Positions 57,668-64,000 of a DNA stretch of 64,000 nucleotides are shown piece by piece (the first letter of the stretch is position 1; every line of letters starts with the position of its first letter). Under the pieces are notes generated by a model. The model was not told where the DNA came from, searched no databases, and saw only the letters and a list, made by a program, of their open reading frames with translations. This stretch comes from JADKCL01 sp046329055 (GTDB lineage: Bacteria > Bacteroidota > Bacteroidia > J057 > JADKCL01). The translations under genes and the position numbers were made by a program. The stretch is taken from NCBI GenBank assembly GCA_046329055.1, contig JAXLVK010000010.1:1-64000 (forward strand). Direction: 5' to 3'.

Positions 57668-59179
57668 ATGAAGGAACTCCGCAAAATAGCACCCAAGGCC
57701 GCTCTGCTCCTGCTCCTGCTGGCGGGGATGAACCTGGTCTATGAGCACTGGTTCTTATCGGGCGACATTGCGGCCTATTCGGAGAGCGGTGCACTGGTTC
57801 AGGCGATCCCGGACAGCGCGCAGGTCTTGTTCTTGGGGGAATCGAGCAATCTCACATTCGCGGACGAGGACGTGGAGAAGCTGTCTGTGAGCAAGTTGCT
57901 GGCGCGGCAGTTTCCGGGGATCCCATTTGCGGACCTCTCCAAAGGCGCCCTCCACGCAGGCAATTACCTCCCCATGTTGCGCTCTGTACCGAGCGGCATC
58001 CCGGTAAAGGCCGTGGTCGTGACAGTGAATTTGCGCTCATTCAATCCCGGCTGGGTTCACTCCAAATTGGAGACGGCCTTGCAAAAAGAGATGGTGCTGC
58101 TGCGTCGCGGGCCGGGCTTGTGGCGTCGCCTGATGCTGAGCCTGCGCGATTACGAGATCAAATCGGAAGAGGAGCGGCTTGCAGACACGAGGGAACATTG
58201 GCAGCGGATATTTGAAGTTTCCGCAGGCGTTTCCTTTCGCGACGGCGGCGGCTGGGACAGCGCCTGTGATGCACGGGCGCGGGTTGGCGGGCCGGATGCA
58301 CCGCGCTGGCAGTTGGCGACGCATTTCGTGAAGGCTTATGCATTCCAAATCGATACGCTGACGCATCCCAGGATCGCGGACTTTGATGGGATCGTGGAGC
58401 TGGCGCGGAGCGGGGCTGGACGCTGGTGCTGAACCTGCTTCCGGAGAATGTGGAGGAGGCAGAGTCCTTGCTGGGCCCCGAAATGCGCTGGCTCATGCGC
58501 CAAAACCGCGACATCCTGAAGCGCCGTTATGGGCAACAGGGCCGGGGTGTACTTCGTGGATCAATTGGAGGCATTGCCGCCGTCGGATTTCATCGACCGC
58601 GATCGGGCTGCGGAGCATTATTTCGAGCAGGGGAGGAGGGGCGTCGCATCCAATCTGGCGCAAGTGCTCAAGCAGGTTTTCCCTGCGAATTACCGGGAGC
58701 CCGTCGAGGTGGCAACTGCCCGGAAATGGGCCTTTCACAACGATTGCGAGGGTGGCGAGGCTTGGGGGCAGATGCAGACATTGGATGGGACGCATGCGCA
58801 CAGCGGGGCCAAGGCGAGCCTCACCCAGGGGCCCAAGGTGCAGTTTGGGGTGACTTTCAGTCAGTCTGTCGCCAAAATGGACAGCACGCGCATGGACAGC
58901 CTGGCCTTCAGCTGCTGGATTTGGGCGGATGAGGATGTCGCCGATGCGGCAGTGGCCTGGGAGGCAGGTGGTGAGCGCAGTGGCTATCTCTGGGACAGTT
59001 TGCAGTTGCGGGGGCTGGGTGCGGTGCCGGGACAGTGGTCAATGGTGAAATTCAAGGTCCCCCTTTGGGACAAGTTCCGTGAAGCGGAGGTTTTCAAGAC
59101 ATATCCCTACAATCCCTCTACCAAGGCTGTCTGGTTTGATGACATCCACGTGGAGTTTTTGGCTAAAAAGGCTGATTGA
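57668..59179 (+). pseudogene. SGNH-like exported protein paired with MBOAT, two frameshifts
   Basis: An N-terminal membrane anchor (ALLLLLLAGMNLVYEHWF) leads to an SGNH-like block I with FLGESSNLTFADEDV, then VVVTVNLRSFNPGW. The frame shifts near 58415 (LVLNLLPENVEEAESLLG) and back near 58530 (VYFVDQLEALPPSDFIDRD). The C-terminal 150 residues are a beta domain that looks like a carbohydrate-binding jelly roll (WIWADEDVADAAVAWEAGG). About 500 residues in total. In AlgI/AlgX-type systems the SGNH-like partner completes periplasmic O-acetylation. The catalytic His was not located with confidence. Confidence 0.75.
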
Positions 59180-59451
59180 TCCCTGATGGAGGTCTCACAT
59201 GAAGGCTTTCAGGGAGCGATACTCCGAAAAGGTGACATCTGGGCGATCCTCTATGGCGAAGTTTGCTGATTGAAGCGACCGGATTTTGGAAGGAGATTAA
59301 GTGAAAAACCGATTGGTCGGGTCGATTTTGTTCATTGATGGTTGAATAATTATCCTTAATGGAGTGATATTTCTATAATGGATTTTTTATGTACCTAAAT
59401 GAGAGAAATTAATGAATCCGATAGGGTGACGAACTCCGCTAATTTGGAGGC

Positions 59452-59901
59452 ATGTCTATTTCGCTTGGTGAAGTCATCCGCAGGCGCATCCGTGACGACG
59501 AGCGCAGCGCCAAAGAAATCTGTGATCACCTCGGCATGAGCCGGGGCAATCTGGACAAGATTTACAAGAAGGATTCCCTGAATACGGACTTGCTCGCCAA
59601 GCTCTGTGTCCTGCTCGATTTTGATTTCTTCGACTATGTGAACCCCTTCAAGATGAAGGGCGAGCAAGGCGTGAAGCCGCACTATGCCCAGGAAGAATTC
59701 AACGAGTACCGTACTCCGCTCACTCGCCTGCAAAAGTGCCTCGGTGAACTCCATGACAGCCGCCGCGAACTCGACATGCTGGAGAAGGAGGTCGTGATGC
59801 TGCGGACCACGGTGAAGGACAAGGATCATATCATTTCCTTGCTCCGTGACCAAAACGAGATCCTGAAACGACTCCAAAACAACCCACCCAACGAGGGCTA
59901 A
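59452..59901 (+). CDS. XRE-like helix-turn-helix protein with C-terminal coiled coil
   Basis: The 149-residue protein has an N-terminal helix-turn-helix (GEVIRRRIRDDERSAKEICD, LGMSRGNLDKIYKKDSLNTD) and a long charged helix from about residue 85 (LGELHDSRRELDMLEKEVVML) that should dimerise as a coiled coil. It is a probable DNA-binding regulator; the targets are unknown. TCCGCTAATTTG, also present before 8161, ends 5 nt upstream of the ATG. Confidence 0.8.
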   Translation: MSISLGEVIRRRIRDDERSAKEICDHLGMSRGNLDKIYKKDSLNTDLLAKLCVLLDFDFFDYVNPFKMKGEQGVKPHYAQEEFNEYRTPLTRLQKCLGELHDSRRELDMLEKEVVMLRTTVKDKDHIISLLRDQNEILKRLQNNPPNEG

Positions 59902-60027
59902 CCTTGTTGGTATGTGAATATCCTCCCTTTCGGTTTCGGTCGTGTTTGCCTAAGTTTGTAGGCCCATGGGTAATATTTTTGCCCGAAATGGGATATTTTT
60001 GAAAACATAAGCGGCAAAACGCGAAGT

Positions 60028-61890
60028 ATGGCGGCAGAAAAGCAGTCTGATTACAACGACGACTCCATCAAGTCCCTAGAGGCGCTGGAACACATCCGTA
60101 TCCGTCCGGGTATGTACATCGGCAAGTTGGGCGATGGCTCCTCACCGGAGGATGGCATCTACATCCTGCTCAAGGAGGTGATCGACAACTCCATCGACGA
60201 ATTCATGATGGGTGTGGGCAAGACCATCGAGGTCACTGTGACCCAGCACAAAGTCAGGGTTCGCGACTATGGTCGTGGCATCCCGCTTGGGAAGGTCGTC
60301 GATTGTGTTTCCAAGATCAATACGGGTGGCAAGTTCGACTCCGAATCCTTCCAAAAGTCCATTGGTCTGAACGGGGTGGGTACCAAAGCTGTGAACGCAC
60401 TTTCCAGCAATTTCGTGGTGCAGTCCTACCGTGACGGCAAGACCAAGCTCGCCGAATTCGAAAATGGAAAGATCACCAAGGATGATCCCATCGTGGAGAA
60501 TTCCATGCGCCATGGCACGCTCACCATCTTCACGCCGGACGAAAGCATTTTCCGCAACTACCGCTACAATCAGGAGTATGTCGAGAACCTCATCCGGAAC
60601 TACGTCTTCCTGAACCGGGGGCTCACCATCATCCTGAATGGCGAAAAATATACCTCCGAAAATGGTCTGAAGGACCTGCTCGAGTTCAATACGACGGAAG
60701 AGGAGCGCCGCTATCCGGTCATCCACTTCACGGACGACGACATCGAGATTGCCATGACCCATGGCAGCCAATATGGCGAGCAGTACTACAGCTTCGTGAA
60801 TGGTCAAAACACCACCCAGGGCGGTACCCACGTGGGTGCATTCCGCGAGGCAGTGGTGAAGGCGGTGCGGGAATTCTACGGAAAGCCGTTCGAAGCCAGC
60901 GACATCCGCGCATCCATCGTGGCGGCCATCGCCATCCGGGTTCAGGAGCCGGTGTTCGAGTCGCAGACCAAGACCAAGCTCGGCAGCACCAATACCGAAC
61001 CCAAGGGCGAGGGTAAGGTGATCCGCACCTGGATCAATGACGTGGTCAAGGTCAAGCTGGACAATTACCTCCACAAGAACCCCACCGTCGCGGATGAGCT
61101 GCTCAAGCGCATCCGTCAGAGCGAGCGGGAGCGCAAGGACATCGCAGGCATCAAGAAACTCGCCAACGACCGCGCCAAAAAGGCGAACCTGCACAACCGG
61201 AAGCTCCGCGACTGCAAGATTCACTTCGATAGCACGCACGAGCGCAGCGGAGAGACCGTCCTCTTCATCACCGAGGGTGACAGCGCGAGCGGCAGCATCA
61301 CGAGTGCCCGCGACCCGCATACACAGGCGGTGTTTTCCCTTCGGGGCAAGCCCCTCAACTGCCATGGGTTGACCAAGAAGATCGTTTATGAAAACGAGGA
61401 GTTCAACCTGCTGCAACATGCCCTCAACATCGAGGACGGCATCGAGGGTCTGCGCTACCACAGGATCATCATCGCCACCGATGCGGACGTGGACGGAATG
61501 CACATCCGGTTGCTACTGCTGACGTTTTTCCTGCAGTTCTTCCCGGAAATCGTTCGCAATGGGCACCTCTATATCTTGACCACGCCCCTCTTCCGGGTGC
61601 GCAACAAGAAGGAAACGATCTACTGCTACGACGAGACGGAGAAGCAGGCCGCGATCACCAAGCTGGGCAAAACGGCGGAGATCACCCGCTTCAAAGGTCT
61701 CGGCGAGATTTCCCCGGACGAATTTGGTTCCTTCATCGGTGAGCAAATGCGCCTAGAGCCCGTGATCATCCGCAAGGACAACTCCATCTCGGATATGCTG
61801 GATTATTACATGGGCAAGAACACGCAAGAGCGTCAGGAATTCATCATCGACAACCTGCGCGTCGAGAAGTTGGTGTTGGAGGAGGTGTAG
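60028..61890 (+). CDS. parE: DNA topoisomerase IV subunit B (ParE)
   Basis: The 620-residue type IIA topoisomerase B subunit has a GHKL ATPase domain (EVIDNSIDEF, DYGRGIPLG, GLNGVGTKAVNALS), a transducer domain with the QTKTKLGS lysine loop, and a TOPRIM domain with E416 in EGDSASG and D485-x-D487-x-D489 (DADVDG). The length and the opening LEHIRIRPGMYIGKLGDGSS fit Bacteroidota ParE better than GyrB. No ParC gene is visible within the window downstream. TAAGTTTG and two TATTTTTG elements lie in the 80 bp upstream. Confidence 0.93.
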   Translation: MAAEKQSDYNDDSIKSLEALEHIRIRPGMYIGKLGDGSSPEDGIYILLKEVIDNSIDEFMMGVGKTIEVTVTQHKVRVRDYGRGIPLGKVVDCVSKINTGGKFDSESFQKSIGLNGVGTKAVNALSSNFVVQSYRDGKTKLAEFENGKITKDDPIVENSMRHGTLTIFTPDESIFRNYRYNQEYVENLIRNYVFLNRGLTIILNGEKYTSENGLKDLLEFNTTEEERRYPVIHFTDDDIEIAMTHGSQYGEQYYSFVNGQNTTQGGTHVGAFREAVVKAVREFYGKPFEASDIRASIVAAIAIRVQEPVFESQTKTKLGSTNTEPKGEGKVIRTWINDVVKVKLDNYLHKNPTVADELLKRIRQSERERKDIAGIKKLANDRAKKANLHNRKLRDCKIHFDSTHERSGETVLFITEGDSASGSITSARDPHTQAVFSLRGKPLNCHGLTKKIVYENEEFNLLQHALNIEDGIEGLRYHRIIIATDADVDGMHIRLLLLTFFLQFFPEIVRNGHLYILTTPLFRVRNKKETIYCYDETEKQAAITKLGKTAEITRFKGLGEISPDEFGSFIGEQMRLEPVIIRKDNSISDMLDYYMGKNTQERQEFIIDNLRVEKLVLEEV

Positions 61891-62061
61891 AGTGTTTGTC
61901 AAATGATGCCTCGCGTTGGATCATGCAGGGCATGATGTGGTCAGCTGTCCGGCACCTGACACTTTGTTGATGGGGTTTTGATTTTCTCCCGAAAACTTGA
62001 GACATTGGCTCTCGGTTCTAACGGTTTATCAACATTTTATCACTCAATCATCAGGTTAGGT

Positions 62062-64000
62062 ATGAAAAGATTCGGTTTATCCGCGCTTCTGTTGTGGGGA
62101 GGCATTAGCCTATTCGCACAGAACAGCAGCCCGTCCGGGGTCATCATTGCCTCGGAATTTCATGTAACAAAGCCGCTTACAGAAATCTTCAAAGATGTGC
62201 CGCTCGACTACACGGCGCGCTATGAAGAAGGCACCGAGTCCGAGGACCGGGAGCACCGCGAGCGTGCACGCTACGAAAAGACGGCCGAGGATGGTCCAGA
62301 ATGGGCCAACGATTCACGGACGATCCAAACCACTGCCGGTACCATTGCTACCCTGCCAACGCGCTTGAACATCGCCGGGCAGACTGCATCAGGATTCCGC
62401 CCATTTGACCCCAGCGGCGCTGTGGGCCCCAACCACTATGTCCAGATGATCAACAGCACCACCTTCAAGGTGTACAACAAGACCACTGGAGCAGTGTCCC
62501 TCACGGGTACTTTGGGGAACCTCTGGAGCCCAGCAACGGGCAACACTGGAGACCCCATCGTGCTTTACGACAAGCCTGCCAACAGGTGGCTGCTTGCCCA
62601 ATTCGGAACCAGCACTGATAAGAAGATCTATATCGCGATTTCCACCACGGGTGATCCGACAGGGTCTTACTACACCTATACCTATGTGGCACCGCTATTT
62701 CCTGACTATCTGAAATTCAGCGTATGGCATGACGGCTACTACATGACTGCCAATACTTCCACGCAGTACGTATGGGCATTTGAGCGCACGGCCATGTTGG
62801 CTGGTACGCCTGGCGCGCGCATGGTCTATCAGACATTCAGCCCGCCGAAGTCCGGATTCTTTTCCGCCCTACCTGGCGATGCCTCCGACGGTGTCCTGCC
62901 TGCAGCTGGCACACCCTGCCCCATTTTCTCTTACTCTGACAATGGCTGGGGTGCAACCTACTTCGACCGGGTGAACATCTACCATGCTACAACGACTTGG
63001 GGCACCAGCCCATCGATGAGCATCACTGCTGCAGCCAACCTGAGCACGGCCGCATTCGATGCTTCATACAACTCCGCGTGGAACGACTGTCCGCAACCCG
63101 GTACCACCCAGAAGCTGGACGGCATCGGCGGCGCCATGATGTACCGTGCACAATGGAAAACCTGGTCAGGTTACAACTCCGTCGTTCTCAACTGGGCAGT
63201 GAAAATCAGCACAACTCAGAGGGGTATCATGTGGGTCGAGTTGCGCCAGACCGGCAGTACTTGGTCAATTTACCAGCAAGGCATCTACGCCCCCGGCACC
63301 GATACCCGTTGGCTCGGATCCATCGCCATGGACAACAATGGCTCGATCGGCTTGAACTACATCCGATCCAACTCCACCGCCATGTATCCTAGCCTCTACT
63401 ACACTGGCCGTAGGAGCTGCGACCCGCTGGGTACCCTCCCCTTGACTGAAACCGTGATCGCAGCTGGCACGGGTTTCCAATCCGGTACCAACCGCGTGGG
63501 AGATTACTCTCAAACCGTGCTTGATCCTGACGGTGTCACGTTCTGGGGTACCAGCGAATTCATGGGCGGCACGTCCGGCTCTTCTGCCTCCCGCACGCGA
63601 ATCTTCTCCTACACCATTCCGGCATGCTCCAACGTGGCTGGCGTGTCCATCGCAGTGACATCTGGCACCAACCCCACCTGCACAGGTGGATCCGTGACCT
63701 TCACAGCCACCCCCACCAATGGCGGCACTGCCCCCACATACCAGTGGAAAGTGAATGGCGTCAACGTCGGCACCAGCAGCACCACCTACACCTCCTCGAC
63801 ATTGGCCAATGGCGACGTGGTCACCTGCGTGATGACCTCCAACCTGAGCGGCGTGACGGGCAACCCGGCCACCTCCAACTCCATCACGATGACGGTGACC
63901 TCCGCTGTCACACCTGCAGTGTCGATCGCCATCACCTCCGGCTCTAACCCCACCACCTCTGGAGCGTCCGTGACCTTTACCGCTACCCCCACCAACGGCG
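62062..64000 (+). CDS. Large secreted protein with Ig/PKD-like repeats (partial, runs off the edge)
   Basis: ATG 62062 begins a signal peptide (FGLSALLLWGGISLFAQ), and the frame stays open to the end of the window, at least 646 codons. Residues about 100-530 form a beta-rich domain (GFRPFDPSGAVGPNHYVQMI, WSVWHDGYYMTANTST-like segments) reminiscent of secreted adhesin or propeller modules. From about 63643 come tandem Ig/PKD-like repeats of 92 residues (GTNPTCTGGSVTFTATPTNG, then GSNPTTSGASVTFTATPTNG). A T9SS sorting domain is expected beyond the window but not visible. Confidence 0.88.
   Translation, partial: MKRFGLSALLLWGGISLFAQNSSPSGVIIASEFHVTKPLTEIFKDVPLDYTARYEEGTESEDREHRERARYEKTAEDGPEWANDSRTIQTTAGTIATLPTRLNIAGQTASGFRPFDPSGAVGPNHYVQMINSTTFKVYNKTTGAVSLTGTLGNLWSPATGNTGDPIVLYDKPANRWLLAQFGTSTDKKIYIAISTTGDPTGSYYTYTYVAPLFPDYLKFSVWHDGYYMTANTSTQYVWAFERTAMLAGTPGARMVYQTFSPPKSGFFSALPGDASDGVLPAAGTPCPIFSYSDNGWGATYFDRVNIYHATTTWGTSPSMSITAAANLSTAAFDASYNSAWNDCPQPGTTQKLDGIGGAMMYRAQWKTWSGYNSVVLNWAVKISTTQRGIMWVELRQTGSTWSIYQQGIYAPGTDTRWLGSIAMDNNGSIGLNYIRSNSTAMYPSLYYTGRRSCDPLGTLPLTETVIAAGTGFQSGTNRVGDYSQTVLDPDGVTFWGTSEFMGGTSGSSASRTRIFSYTIPACSNVAGVSIAVTSGTNPTCTGGSVTFTATPTNGGTAPTYQWKVNGVNVGTSSTTYTSSTLANGDVVTCVMTSNLSGVTGNPATSNSITMTVTSAVTPAVSIAITSGSNPTTSGASVTFTATPTNG

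Overview
The window comes from a Bacteroidota chromosome of fairly high GC. Several secreted proteins (4038-5291, 36721-37824, 51377-52414, 53277-54911) end in a type IX secretion (T9SS) sorting domain with an N-P-S/N-P-x-x-G-x-F signature. Starts mostly lack a Shine-Dalgarno, and TAnnTTTG-type -7 promoter elements are recognisable. The class cannot be fixed from the sequence.

Layout. 1-3.9 kb: end of an unknown gene, a small membrane protein, then a tight MoaD/ThiS-like - Asp-box propeller - GMC oxidoreductase run. 4.0-8.0 kb: M43 metalloprotease, lipoprotein, ankyrin/TPR protein. 8.1-13.9 kb: a GT-C-like membrane protein, two tandem DUF2079 paralogues and a patatin. 14.0-16.1 kb: a helical protein of unknown role and a lipoprotein. 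16.3-22.3 kb: a 1011-residue protein of unknown function followed by a complete bacterial peptidylarginine deiminase. 22.3-26.4 kb: PfkB kinase, HAD phosphatase, a frameshifted ORFan and a lipoprotein. 26.4-33.6 kb: an AT-richer defence island on the minus strand holding a Gabija-like OLD nuclease and UvrD helicase, with extra small and medium genes behind them, riddled with indels. 34.3-42.5 kb: a conserved hypothetical, repeat-rich spacers, tRNA-Asn, secreted proteins and a GH3-like/serine-hydrolase fusion whose GH3 half looks inactive. 42.6-49.4 kb: a LuxR-type response regulator and a DUF4856 - imelysin - HTTM - TonB receptor operon, a known iron-uptake type of cluster. The regulator and the operon carry nearly identical promoter-operator modules. 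49.6-54.9 kb: ECF sigma factor, membrane partner and T9SS cargo. 55.0-59.2 kb: secreted protein and an MBOAT/SGNH-like acyl-transfer pair (both frameshifted). 59.4-64.0 kb: HTH/coiled-coil protein, topoisomerase IV subunit B, and a large Ig/PKD-repeat secreted protein running off the edge.

Broken frames cluster in three zones (24.8-33.6, 44.9-47.1 and 56.8-58.6 kb), and the protein sequence stays recognisable on both sides of each break. This looks more like indel errors in the assembly than long neutral decay, but both are possible. Intergenic space is filled with palindromic and degenerate repeat families, two of which also sit inside reading frames.
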